NCBI GenBank assembly: GCA_963575745.1
Contig: CAUYUJ010014771.1
Span: 783,593 to 847,592, forward strand
DNA length: 64,000 nucleotides
Reading direction: 5' to 3'
Source: Prorocentrum cordatum
Lineage: Eukaryota > Sar > Dinophyceae > Prorocentrales > Prorocentraceae
In this document: piece by piece, positions 1-10,032 of the stretch
Position numbering within the stretch: position 1 is the first letter of the stretch
Layout: each line of letters starts with the position of its first letter
The notes under the pieces: generated by a model
Told to the model about the DNA's origin: nothing
Databases searched by the model: none
What the model saw: only the letters and a program-made list of their open reading frames with translations
Program-made: the position numbers and the translations under genes

Positions 1-190
1 GCCTGCGTAACCGTACCTGCGGGCACAACAGCTCTTGACAGCTCTTGTGTATACCACATCGCCTGCGTACACCTCATCAGCCGGGCGCAACACAGCGCCA
101 GTGTACACCACAATGCCTGCGTGCATTGCAGTGCCTGTGTACACCACGGCGCCTGTGTGCACTACAGTAACCGTGTGCAACGCAGCACCA
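1..190. repeat. Minisatellite, ~18 bp unit, left arm of an inverted pair
   Basis: Degenerate tandem units built on GCGCCTGTGTACACCAC with TGC/TGT variants. The same motif occurs in reverse-complement orientation at 640-945, so the two arrays face each other across about 450 bases. The array runs off the start of the window, so its real length is unknown. No gene is supported here. Confidence 0.7.
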
Positions 191-639
191 CTGTTGTATA
201 TAGAATGTTAGAAGGAATCCTTATGACAGAATGGAACGCTTGTGGGTTCCATAGAAAACCATAGAAAGGAATCCTTATGAGAAAGGAGCGCCGCTGGAAT
301 CTACGGGTCCCCCCGAGTCCACCCACATTACCGTAACTCGTCCCATCTGCGTCCAGGAGGCTCCAGCTAAATTGGCCGTCCGAGAACCAAATGGACCGAC
401 TCGATCGAGCATTCTGCGGTGCACGCTGAGATGCGCACGTGCGCTGTGCGCCAACCTGCGCGACAGGAGGTAAGGAGGAGGAGGGGGAGGAGGAAAAAGA
501 GGAGGAGGAGGAGGAGGAAGTGGAAGTGGAGGAGGAGAAAGGAGGAAATAACGTCGCAGTCGATTATCAGCACTTTCCCTGGCGTGGCGTTTAGTTGTCC
601 GTGGCAGATCCTCACGTACATGCTCCTTCTACTTGTCCT
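191..639. other. Spacer between inverted minisatellites, with purine tract
   Basis: No gene seen. The stretch has two copies of GGAATCCTTATGA near 214 and 268 and a purine-only GGA/GAGGAA tract at about 473-545. Open frames across the purine tract are low-complexity Arg/Lys runs without family resemblance. Confidence 0.5.
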
Positions 640-945
640 ATGCACGCAGACAGTGTGGTGTACACTAGCGCTGCGTTGCACGCGGATGCTGTGGTGCAGA
701 CGCGCGCTGTGGCGTGCACAGGCGCTGCGGTGCACGTAAGCATTGTGGTGTACACAGGCGCTGTGTTGCACATGGTTGCTGCGGCGTACACACGTACACC
801 GGCGTTGTAGTGTATGCAAGCACTGCAGTGTACACAGGCGCTGCGTTGCACACGGTTGTTGCGGTGTACGCAGGCGCTGTGGTGTACACACGCGCTGCGG
901 TGCACGCGAGCGTCGTGTTGTACACAGGCGCAGTGGGGCAGATCG
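640..945. repeat. Minisatellite, ~18 bp unit, right arm of the inverted pair
   Basis: About 15 degenerate units around GGTGTACACAGGCGCTGT, many containing the palindrome TGTACA. It is the reverse complement of the unit at 1-190. Frames stay open through it in several phases and yield Thr/Ala/Cys/Val-rich shadow peptides. Confidence 0.75.
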
Positions 946-962
946 CTACCTACATTCTGCTC

Positions 963-1010
963 GCGTCGTCGTCGTCGTCGTCGTCGTCGTCCTCGTCGTC
1001 GTCGTCGTCG
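963..1010. repeat. (CGT)n microsatellite
   Basis: Almost pure CGT repeat with one CCT interruption, directly after the minisatellite. It encodes Ser or Arg runs in different frames, which are not taken as protein. Confidence 0.9.
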
Positions 1011-1149
1011 CTTGTCGCTCGTCGCGTCGTGCTCGCGGGCGCGCCTGTGGTGCCGGAGCCACACGACGGGGGGGGGGCGTTACGTCATACCCCCCCCCGC
1101 CCCATCCCCCCACCCATGACGCCCGTCACCGCCGAACATAAAAAAAACG

Positions 1150-1340
1150 CGTTTGGGGGACGCCTCTTGCGGCGCTCTTGGGGCGTCTTGGGGGCCTCTT
1201 GGGCCGTCTTGGGGCCAGTCTTGAAAACCTCTTGGGCCGTTTGGATGCTAGTTTAGCGTCTTGGACCGATCGTTCGGCGATTCGGTGCCCTCTTGGACCG
1301 TCCTGGGGGCCTCTTGGCCGTATTGAGGCTTGTCAGGGGC
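1150..1340. repeat. CTTGGG-rich short tandem repeat
   Basis: Irregular repeats of about 17-20 bases around GGCCTCTTGGGCCGTCTT. A related GGCCTCTTGG motif recurs at 8805-8870. From here to about 1690 there is only GC-rich sequence with CGACGA repeats and no recognisable gene. Confidence 0.55.
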
Positions 1341-1384
1341 CGGGACCCCCCAGGGGGAAGGCGTATACGACCCCACCCTCAGGA

Positions 1385-1465
1385 CCCCGCCCGGGACCCC
1401 CCCTGCCCCGGGGAAGGGATCAAAGGGAACGTGCTTCCCTTTGAGGCAATGAGACGTTGATCTGT
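1385..1465. repeat. Dispersed repeat shared with 45697-45775
   Basis: The order of blocks (C-rich run, GGGAAGGGA, CAAAGGGAA, GCTTCC, T-run, AATGAG, ACGT) is the same, in the same orientation, as at 45697-45775, where it borders the 5' LTR of copia-1. This points to a dispersed repeat family. Confidence 0.45.
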
Positions 1466-1698
1466 TCGGCGACGGGCTCAAGGAAAGGAGCGAAAGCGGC
1501 GACCTCGATCTGGAAGCGGTGACGTCGACGACGAATTTCTCGACGTGGGAGCGGTGACGTCGACGATGAGGCTCACGACGAACAGCGTCTTGACGACGAC
1601 GACGAACCGCGTCTTCCACGCGCCGACAGGGTTGGCGGATTTCCAGCTGGGCCTTTACAACCTACTACTTCCGTATCCACTTTAGCTCAATAACCCAT

Positions 1699-2772
1699 TT
1701 GGCGAGCTTGAGTCGAAACGTAAGCCTACGTTTGCCCCCACGCCCTTCGACCCGCTCTCAGTGCTTCTGCGATGGCTCGATGGGGCACCGCAGCACAGCA
1801 CGGCAGCCACGCTCCGCTGGCTGCTGCCGAGCCTGGCGCGGAGGTGGAGGCGCGGCTGCACCATGGCGCCAAGACGCAGTCAGCTCATGGCAGTGGTGGC
1901 AATGTTCCTTTTGCTCCGAGTGGTGTTGGAACAAGAAGTGCAGCAAGTGCGGCCTCAAGCGTGGTTGGAGTACCACGGCCACACCGCACTCGCCTCATCA
2001 CAGCATCCACCAACTGCTCGTTGGCGAGAGTGTCCAGTCTGGACAACACACCTAGAACGAGCTGCGGAGGAGGATCGACCAGGTTCAGCAGGACCTTGCT
2101 GCCGCCACCGCACAGCCGAAGCGCACTGCCAGCGCTGCCGAGACCCACGACCAGCGGTCAACGGGCGACGCACAGGTCAAGCAGATCGAGGCGGCGCTGA
2201 GCGCACTACCACTCGAAGGGTTCGATGTGGAGCGCAAGCAGCTGCAGGAGCGGCTCGCGGCGACCAAGCTGGCCATCGCGCGCCAGCGCCCCCTCGGCGC
2301 GCAGATTGAGTCGTGGAGGGCCGCGCTCGAGAGGTCTCAGAAGCGGGTCTCAGATTGCCGGCGGGCGATCGAGCGCGCCGGCACTGCCAAGTTGGAGGCC
2401 GCCGCAGAGCAAGCGCGGCTTCAAGCAGAACTGGAACACCGTCAGCAGCAGATCCCGATGGTGAGCGGGGCGAACTGCATTCATGTGATGAATTCCGCGA
2501 TGGATTCGGTCTTGACGGCGATGCAGGACGGCGGCGTGGCCCCAACGCAGCATGTCGCGGAAGCCGAGAACCTGACGAAGCAGCTGTCGACTGGCATTCA
2601 GCAGATCGCTCAGACGGCCAGTGCGATGGCACCAGCTCCCATGGACGAGAGCGCCAGTGCCCGACGCTCACAGCCCGAGGAGCCCAACGAGGACAGCGCG
2701 ACCAAGGAGCGCAGGCTGGTTGGCAAAGGCCTTGCCAACAGCTCAGCGCGACTGCCGTCACCTAAGGGCTGA
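1699..2772 (+). pseudogene. LINE-A ORF1-like nucleic-acid-binding protein
   Basis: One frame is open from a Met at 1699 to TGA at 2770, apart from a single TAG at 2053-2055. Near residues 70-90 it has a cysteine cluster (WQCSFCSEWCWNKKCSKCG) that resembles a zinc ribbon. Downstream of the TAG is a long heptad-like stretch rich in Glu, Gln, Arg and Ala (about 2225-2460), a probable coiled coil. In LINEs, ORF1 coats element RNA; the zinc ribbon followed by coiled coil matches the layout of LINE-B ORF1 at 10033. The exact start is uncertain. Confidence 0.6.
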
Positions 2773-2868
2773 AAAACGAGGATGTTGCGGCGGCGGCTGT
2801 CCCGCCGTGAGCGAGACGATGAGCGCAGCTGAAGCGTGGGATGAGCGGGACATAGACTCGTCCAGAAT

Positions 2869-3790
2869 TTGACTTGCGTCTGCCAACGTTCGCGCGCCTC
2901 TTCCTTGGCAAGACGGGGCCAGTTACGATCGGGGTGCTTTCGCGCCGTTGAAGAGCAAGACCGAGCTTCTCCAAATGATGTTTCACGATGCCGGCATGGG
3001 GTTGTAGGCGTCCAGGAGGGGCGATTCACCGCCAAGCGTCATGTTGCGGGTAACTACTTCGGGATGTTCGCAGGCGCGCGCCCCGAGTCTCGATGCGGTT
3101 CTCCTGCATGGGTTTCCCATTCATTGTATTTTGCAGCTGATGTCTTCGCGCAGCCTAGTCCGAGGATTACTGCATTTGTCGGCGTGGCGCGGGCAGTGGC
3201 CACGGGGTTCGTGGTCTGCTCGCTCAGCGCATGTCTCTCGCGAGTGCTCGAGCCAGCGCGCAAAGGATGACTCCTGGGAGCAGCTCGAGAGGCACCTCGC
3301 GCTCTACACCTTCAAGTTCCCCTCTTACTCCATCGTGCTGCTGATCGACGCTCGCGCTAGGGTCGGCAGCGTTTGCCCCCGCTCCTGGTTCTGCGTATCG
3401 CGACAAAGAGAAAAACAACGGTGCTCGCTGCAGACGCTGCCTGATCTGCACTGGCATGTGCGCGGCGAACACAGACTACCCCACTGCGTCGACATGGATG
3501 TCTGCTCGCAGAACTACGGCTCGCATTGATTAGGTTTGCATTCAAACCGGCCGCGAGAGTTCGATTTTCAATGCTTATGCCGACGAGATTGTTGATATCA
3601 ATTTAGACGGTTCGATTGATCACAGGCTTGTCGTGGTGGAGGTGACGACCAAAGGCACTCAGCTTGAGAAGGCAGATCGTAACAAGTTGCTCTCTGACGA
3701 ATCCAGGCATTCAGACGTTGGTTAGTAGAGAGCGATTCAATCAGAAGTTGTGGTTGTTTTAGTCTAAGAGCGAGTGGTCCGTCGATCAAC
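2869..3790 (+). pseudogene. LINE-A endonuclease (EEP) domain, frameshifted
   Basis: Fragments of an apurinic-type endonuclease appear in order: VGVQEGRFTA near 3004 (the QE motif with the metal-binding Glu), SIVLLIDARARVGS near 3330 (matching the GDxNARVG block, Gly changed to Ile) and IDHRLVVVEV near 3614 (the final Asp-His motif). These lie in at least three frames with stops between them, so no enzyme can be made. In an intact LINE this domain nicks target DNA to prime reverse transcription. Confidence 0.65.
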
Positions 3791-3801
3791 AGTTTGGTGA
3801 G

Positions 3802-5352
3802 TTGGGCGCGTGGACCCCACAGCGCGCGAGGGCCATTTTCGGACCTCCCCAGAAGCAGCGTCGGAAGCCGTGGATCTCGACTACGTCCTGGGGAGTTCTC
3901 CAGATGGCGGCGCCCCTGATGCGTTTCCGACGCATAGGGTTTGCTGCTGAGCGCGGTGCATTGCTACGTGAGGCTCGGCGCGCCTTTGCGTCGGTGCTGC
4001 GCGCCGACTTCGCGCCGGCCGTTCGCGCCGCCGCAATTCGGCGCGCCGCCGGCGCGAGGCGCGGCTGGAGCGCCCGTGCTGCGCGCGCCGAGGCTGCCCG
4101 CGCACTTGCGGCAGCGCGGCGCATGTCCGCCGCGCTGCGCCGCGCGGCTCGCGCGGTCGGGCTGATCTCCAGGCGCCCAGTTCGAGCTGACCGTCAGATC
4201 TGGATCGGCATGAAGGCCGCGGAGGCGCAGCGCGCGCACGTCAAGGGAGATTCGCGCGCCACCTGCGCCATCGCCCGAGCTCTTGCCGGGCGCGGGCCCC
4301 CAGCGGCCTCTGCGCTGCGCGGGCCCGACGGCGAGCTCACCAGCGCGAGAGGTGAGCGCGATGTGCTGATGCGAGGACACTTCGCTCAGGTCTTCCGTGG
4401 ACAGCTGATTGCCCCCGAGGCCTTGTCAGCTGCTGTTGCGCCGCCTCGATTCCTGCGCTGTGCCAGTTCGGGTGATCTGGACGTCTCGCCGAGCGCAGCG
4501 CGCAAAGCTTTGTTCCGGTAAAAAATGAAAGGGCGTCGCGAATGACGGCGTCCCCGGCGAGCTCTCTCGTGCTGCAGTTGATTTGCCCGCCGTGGAATTT
4601 CCCGAACTCCACGTCAAGATAGTCGAGCAGGACTCGTAGATATACCAGAAGAGGCAGTCTAGAGGATCCTGGTAACATCAGAGGGACAGTTTCAGTTGAC
4701 CATTATGCTAAGGGTTTCCTTTATCAGTTGCGAGCTGTTCTAGACAATAAGCACACTTCCCACCGGACGAGTATGCAGCGTGGTGCCACCGCCAAGCGCG
4801 GCACCGATGTCGCATCGCATCTTGTTCTCATGCTAATTCACGTGGCTAAATTTCAGGATGCCTGTGTATTTGTGCTGCTTCTAGATCTCGTGAAAGCGTT
4901 CGAGCGAGTAGTGCGTGAGCTTGCGTATGGCATGGCAGACGAACAATTAGCCGAGCCCCCTGCACATATTCATGTCGCTCGGAGTATCGGCCGAGACTGC
5001 TCGTCAAAATACAGTGTATATAGGCATGTACGGGTCAGCCTTCCAGCAGTGGCAGGTGGGCCCCAAGACAGCTGAACTCATAGTTAGACTGCACCGTATG
5101 GCATGTTCCCAGTATGCCAGCCTCCCTGAAGTAGTGCAGACCTTCACGGGATGCCGCCAAGGATGTGTAGTCGGCACAGTCATGTTCAACGAAGCGTACA
5201 GTATTGCGCTCTTCATGCTGTACTCAGAAGTTGCTAAGATCGGTCTTGGCTCGAGGCTGCCTCGGAGTGAGGGCCCCTTTGGGAATGCCAGCCCGCGCGA
5301 TGGAACACGCACCTCGCATGTTGAGCACGTCGTCGACGCAGTTTTGTAGATG
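3802..5352 (+). pseudogene. LINE-A reverse transcriptase domain, frameshifted
   Basis: An open stretch to 4521 holds an Arg/Ala-rich linker, then HFAQVFRGQL, which resembles the block ahead of LINE RTs. Motif A is clear at 4864-4908 (VFVLLLDLVKAFERV, metal-binding Asp kept). Motif B is at 5147-5190 (GCRQGCVVGTVMFN). Motif C reads VEHVVDAVL at 5321-5347, then a TAG. The expected Asp-Asp is Val-Asp here, so the catalytic pair is broken. At least three frames are used. Confidence 0.8.
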
Positions 5353-5559
5353 GTGAGTGTTTAGTCTTGCTCGCCTCGACTCCTACTCGCCTCAACTCTG
5401 CCATCCATTCCCGCATGAAAGTAGTAGCGCAGACATTTGTAGCCCTTGCTCGAGAGATAAACTGGAAGCCTTGAAAGTCCGAGTGCATGGTTGTGCACAG
5501 GGGTAAGCAGAGTAGCAAGCATTATGCCAGATTGAAGTGCGGAGATCAGCGCTGCTTCA

Positions 5560-6700
5560 AGGTCCCAGAGCTAGATATCTCATGACATGTAGTTGACGAG
5601 TACAAGCATCTAGGCTGCGTCTCGACTCCCGACCGGCGTCTGAAGCGAGACGCTGACCTCAGGATTTTGCAGACTACGAGCGCCTACGTTCCTATTGCGT
5701 GTGAAGTGTTTGGCGCCGCCGAGTTGAGTGAAAGTGACGTCTTGCGCTCGCTGGCTCGCTCTTGATTCATGGTCGGCTATTGTTTGATAGCCACATCATG
5801 TGTAGCGCACCCGAGTACATTCGAGCGTTAAACGGCCCGTGCACGCGCATCCTTCGACGCATCGCTGGCGATCTCAAGTTTGGCGAAGCGGTGTTCTCTG
5901 ACCCCCGAATCCGCGAAAGATTAGGCCGCCCATCTGTAGACTGCTTGCTGCTGCGCAAGGGCCTGCTGCATGTCGGTCGCCTCGTGCACTTTGCCACAGG
6001 CCCGCTCCAGGCCGTGTTGCAGTATCGGTGCAAGGAGCAGGCCCTCGACTGGGTCCGTCAGTTGCAAATTGACCTCAAGTACGTGTGGAAGAATATTCCA
6101 GCCTTCTCCGCACTGCCTGAGCCTTTCCTCCATGTCAGTTTTTGGCATGAGTTTATGTTGCATGATTTGAGTGCGTGGAGGGAGATAGTGTTGTGGATAT
6201 TGTTCCACACTTCCGTCTGTGACTCGTCGTCGTCGTCGGTGATGTCGTCGCCCGAGCAAGGTGAGACGATTGCAGCGCTCCCTTTTGTTTGCTGCCCCTG
6301 CTCTGAGCGCCCTGCCCCCCCGCAAGTGAGGTGATCAGGATGCATCAGAGAATGAAGCGCCAGCTCAGATGTCCAGCGCGTTTGTGCATCGACGAGCGTG
6401 GAGTGCGCCCCGTGCGCAGGATAGATTTCAAGCAGAGGCTTCGATGCATCGCACATCTGTCTGACAGTAGGCGCCGGCGTTGTTGGGGCCGGATGATGCA
6501 GGCGCCTACACTTCCCCTCCCGCCAGAGAGAGCGGCCGCTCTCGACCTCGCCGACCGCGAGGCGCGTCGCGCCGCGCGGCGAGGAGGCCGCACCCACCCG
6601 CTCGCCTTCTCGAGCGCCAGCACGCACGAGGGCAAGCGTAGAGGTTTTGCACGCGTGCGATGTGCACCTGAGTGGAACTGCTTGAGACGCCCCCGGGGTA
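5560..6700 (+). pseudogene. LINE-A post-RT C-terminal region
   Basis: After the RT, VVDEYKHLGC near 5590 matches the YKYLG block that follows the RT of many LINEs. An open frame at 5762-6334 then encodes a helical, Leu/Arg-rich segment (AGDLKFGEAVFSDPRIRERL) typical of the region after the thumb, and ends in a Cys-rich FVCCPCSERP. Downstream frames to about 6700 are Arg-rich and weakly supported. Broken by stops and frame changes. Confidence 0.6.
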
Positions 6701-6879
6701 GCCTTGCCGAACTAAAAATGTGCCTTTACTGGGCCCTGGGACCGCGCAAGACAAATCAGGATGAAGCATCGGTCCCGCGGAATGGGTCGAGACCTTGGGG
6801 GGTCGACGGTGTAAAAAAACTTGGCGAAGGAGCCGACGTATGCAGTTGTGAGCACCGTCGTTGTATGCACCGCATTCAG

Positions 6880-8458
6880 CGGAACTCCCTGTAGGGCCAC
6901 GACACGTGAGGGGTGTGCCACAATTTGTCTAGTGGGCGCATGCGAAAGCAGCCGCTGGGGCCGTCGGTGTAATTCCTTCTGGGGCCGCGAGACGCGTGGG
7001 AGGTGTGGCGGAATAGGTGAGGTGAGCGCATGAGAACGCAGCCATTGGGGCCGTCGGTGGAGCACCCTGTGGTGCCGCGAAACGTGTGATGGGTGTGCCG
7101 AAATGAGTGCGGCCGCATGCGAACGCAGCCATTGGCGAATTCGGTGGAGCTCCCTATGAGGCCACGACGCGTATGAGGGGAGTGCCGAAATTGGCGAGGG
7201 TGACGCATGCGGGCGGTGGCACTGGGGCCTTCGGTGGAGCTCCCGTGGCGGGTGTGCCCACATGGGTGTGCGTGGCGCATGCGGGCGGCGGCACTGGGGC
7301 CTTTGGTGGAGCCCCTTTTATGGGGCAACGAAACGTATGATGGGTGTGCCGAAATGGGTGGAGGTGACGTATGCCGGCGTCGGCGCTGGGGCCTTCGGTG
7401 GAGCCCCCAATGGTGCCACGAAGCGTGTGACGGGTGTGCCGAAATGGGTGGGGGTGACGCATGCCCGCGGTGGCAGTTGGACCTTCGGTGGGGCCCCCAT
7501 ATGGGGCCACCGAAAGTGTGAGGGGTGTACCGAAATTGGTGTGCGTGACGCATGCGGGCGGTGGTGCTGAGGCCTTCGGTGGAGCTCCCTATGGGGCCAC
7601 GAAGCGCGTGATGGATGGTGACGACATGGGTGTGCGTGACGCATGCGGGCGGTGGCACTGGGGCCTTCGGTGGAGCCCCCTTTTATGGGGCCACGAAACG
7701 TATGATGGGTATGCCGAAATGTGTGTGTGCGTGACGCATGCGGGCGGTGGCGCGGGGGCCTTCGGTGGAGCCCCCTTTATGGGGGCCACGAAACGTGTGA
7801 TGGGTGTGCCGAAATGGGTGAACGTGAGGCATGCGGGCGGTGGCACTGTGGCACTGGGACCTTCGGAGGAGTATTTTGGGGGTCCACGAAACCTGTGATG
7901 GGTGTGCCGAAATGGGTGTGCCTGAAGCATGCGGGCGGTGGCGCTGGGGCCTTCGGTGGAGCCCCCTTTTATGGGGGCCAGGAAACGTGTGATGGGTGTG
8001 CCGAAATGGGTGTGCGTGAGGCATGCGGGCAGTGGCACTGTGGCACTGGGACCTTCGGATGAGTTCTTTGTGGGTCCACGAAACGTGTGATGGGTGTGCC
8101 GAAATGGGTGTGCCTGAAGCATGCGGGCGGTGGCGCTGGGGCCTTCGGTGGAGCTCCCTTTAAGGGGCCAGGAAACGTGTGATGGGTGTGCCGAAATGGG
8201 TGTGCGTGAGGCACGCGGGCAGTGGCACTGTGGCACTGGGACCTTCGGATGAGTTCTTTGTGGGGCCACGAAACGTGTGAGGGGTGTGCCGAAATGGGTG
8301 TGCGTGACGCATGCGGGCGGTGGCGCTGGGGCCTTCGGTGGAGCCCCCTTTATGGGGGCCACGAAACGTGTGATGGGTGTGCCGAAATGGGTGTGCGTGA
8401 GGCATGCGGGCGGTGGCACTGGGGCCTTCGGTGGAGCCCTTTATGGGGCCACAAAAAG
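6880..8458. repeat. Satellite array, 90-98 bp monomers, dimeric at the 3' side
   Basis: Each monomer contains GGGTGTGCCGAAATGGGTG, then GCATGCGGGCGGTGGC, then CCTTCGGTGGAGC and GGGGCCACGAAACG. The GAAAT block starts near 7351, 7441, 7532, 7623, 7715, 7811, 7909, 8003, 8101, 8193, 8291 and 8384. Spacing is 90-92 at first, then alternates between about 92-94 and 98. In the last part, one monomer type has GTGGCACTGTGGCACTGGGA and the other lacks it, giving a dimer of about 190 bp. Older, more diverged copies extend back to about 6880. Long minus-strand frames here (His/Pro/Arg-rich) are by-products. Confidence 0.92.
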
Positions 8459-8465
8459 TGTGAGG

Positions 8466-8575
8466 TGTGTGTGTGTGTGTGTGCCATTTGTGAGGGGGGT
8501 GATGATGCGACGCGCGGTCTCGTTGGGTGCGTCGCATCATCACCCCCTTCACTCTGGCACACAAACACACAGTCT
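8466..8575. repeat. Long hairpin next to the satellite
   Basis: Arms at 8495-8513 and 8529-8547 are perfect 19-base reverse complements (GGGGGTGATGATGCGACGC) with a 15-base loop. Outside them the pairing continues imperfectly: a TGTGTGCCA block on the left faces TGGCACACA on the right. It lies at the end of the satellite and could be the end of a foldback element. Confidence 0.8.
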
Positions 8576-9092
8576 TCACGTGCGTGCGACGTCTGAGGGG
8601 GTGACGGAGGAGGAAGGAGGAGGGGGAGGAGGAGGAGAGCAGAGGAACGCGGGGCGCTGTCTTCAAAACGAGGACCCAACACCACAGGATTATTGGGAAA
8701 TTGTGACCTCGGGGGTGCACCCTGGTCACCCGGTGGTCTGAGTCAAGAGGCCTACGCCATTCCGCCGACCCCCAGAAGTGGGATGAAGTCCACGGGTGAG
8801 GCCTTTTGTGGCCTCTTGGGGACCCTGTGAGGACCTCTATTGGGCCTCTTGGGGGCCTCTCGAGACGCGGGCCCACAACCTTTCGACCACCTCGAGACGC
8901 CGAATACGTTTGGGACCATGGACATCCGATGGTCTGCTCATGTCCGACCCGCGCACCTTGGATGCCTCGACTATTTCCCCGGGGGCAGGGTTTCTTCGCG
9001 GATCCCTTCGTGATGGCTCTGGGGCCTGGGCAGGACAAGCGGGCCCAGGAGGCCGAAGAAGAGAAGAACACGGGGAACAACAAACAATATTG
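8576..9092. other. No gene seen; GGCCTCTTGG motifs
   Basis: Purine-rich GGAGGA sequence near 8610-8640, then unique-looking sequence. At 8805-8870 there are several GGCCTCTTGG-type motifs like those at 1150-1340. No coding or RNA family is recognised. Confidence 0.4.
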
Positions 9093-9132
9093 ACACACAC
9101 ACACACACAGACACACACACACACACACACAC
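9093..9132. repeat. (CA)n microsatellite
   Basis: CA dinucleotide repeat with one CAG interruption. Confidence 0.95.
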
Positions 9133-9252
9133 CTTGGCATCGCTCGCGCGTGCGCGTTCGAGGACCATCGATGAGCATCCTGGATCATTATACGACAAAA
9201 GAGCGCACGAAACCAATCGATGCACGTGGAACGGACGTCCGAGCGATGGCCA

Positions 9253-9472
<220 letters not shown>

Positions 9473-9659
9473 CTTTTCGGTCGTAGCGGCGCGGCGACTC
9501 GCCAGCGCGTCGGGCGCCCCTCGCGGGGCACGCAGTCGAGGAGAAGAAAAGACATGGCGAGACGACCAGCCCCCCAGGGGGCGGAGGCCTGGGGCGGCGG
9601 GCAGGCAGCGCAGCGCAGAGGCCAAGTCGGCCAAAATAAGGACGACAAACACACCCACA
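9473..9659. other. Short spacer between microsatellites
   Basis: GC-rich sequence with no recognised gene, enclosed by CA/CACG arrays on both sides. Confidence 0.4.
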
Positions 9660-9665
9660 GATGCA

Positions 9666-9697
<32 letters not shown>

Positions 9698-9751
9698 CCC
9701 ACTCACTCTCAAACACGCAAACACACATGCACGCACTTACTTACTTACTTA

Positions 9752-9791
<40 letters not shown>

Positions 9792-9834
9792 CCACATACA
9801 CACCACACATACACGCACACACACACACGCTGTT
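9660..9834. repeat. CACG/CA/CTTA microsatellite; LINE-B insertion site
   Basis: Mixed (GCAC)n, CA and a short ACTT run ending in a CA stretch. Its last bases form the left copy of the LINE-B target-site duplication. Confidence 0.9.
9817..9834 (+). repeat. Left target-site duplication of LINE-B
   Basis: ACACACACACACGCTGTT directly before the DinoSL. The right copy at 17465-17482 differs at one base (T to C), and similarity continues to about 21 bases. CA repeats are common here, so the informative part is the shared non-CA tail GC-Y-GTTT. Confidence 0.7.
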
Positions 9835-9856
9835 TCCGTAGCCATTTTGGCTCAAG
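9835..9856 (+). other. Dinoflagellate spliced-leader (DinoSL) relic
   Basis: All 22 positions match the known dinoflagellate trans-spliced leader (CCGTAGCC...GGCTCAAG with a leading T). A leader-RNA gene would be followed by a GT splice donor. Here it is followed by GCAATGCG, so it is the leader of a trans-spliced transcript that was copied back into DNA. It sits at the LINE-B 5' boundary, next to the target-site duplication. Confidence 0.93.
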
Positions 9857-10032
9857 GCAATGCGTCTCCCGACGACCGCGAGTCCGAGAGGGCGTTTCGA
9901 GCGCGAGGGGTCACGCTTGGAGCCAAACTCTCGAACTATTATTGTTATCAGGGCCGCCCTGGTCACCGTCTTCTTTTCGGCTACTGCACAGAGTGGCGCC
10001 CACACTCGGTTTGTTGCAGTAACAGAAGTGCG

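Larger units (their letters stand above)
1690..6880 (+). mobile_element. LINE-A: decayed non-LTR retrotransposon
   Basis: The order of recognisable blocks is that of a two-ORF LINE: a zinc-ribbon/coiled-coil ORF1, an endonuclease/exonuclease/phosphatase (EEP) domain, a linker, a reverse transcriptase with motifs A, B and C, and a C-terminal region. Frames change many times, so it is an old copy. I saw no RNase H domain, unlike LINE-B. Both ends are approximate; no target-site duplication was found, and the 3' side merges into a satellite. It probably belongs to a different LINE lineage from LINE-B. Confidence 0.8.

Noticed and set aside
6876-8419. Minus-strand His/Pro/Arg-rich frames of up to 276 codons
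   Set aside because: Translations of the 90-98-bp satellite; unit length is not a constant multiple of three, and frames switch between copies.
9835-9856. DinoSL as a spliced-leader RNA gene
   Set aside because: An SL RNA gene needs a GT donor directly after the leader; here GCAATG follows, and a LINE ORF1 lies downstream.
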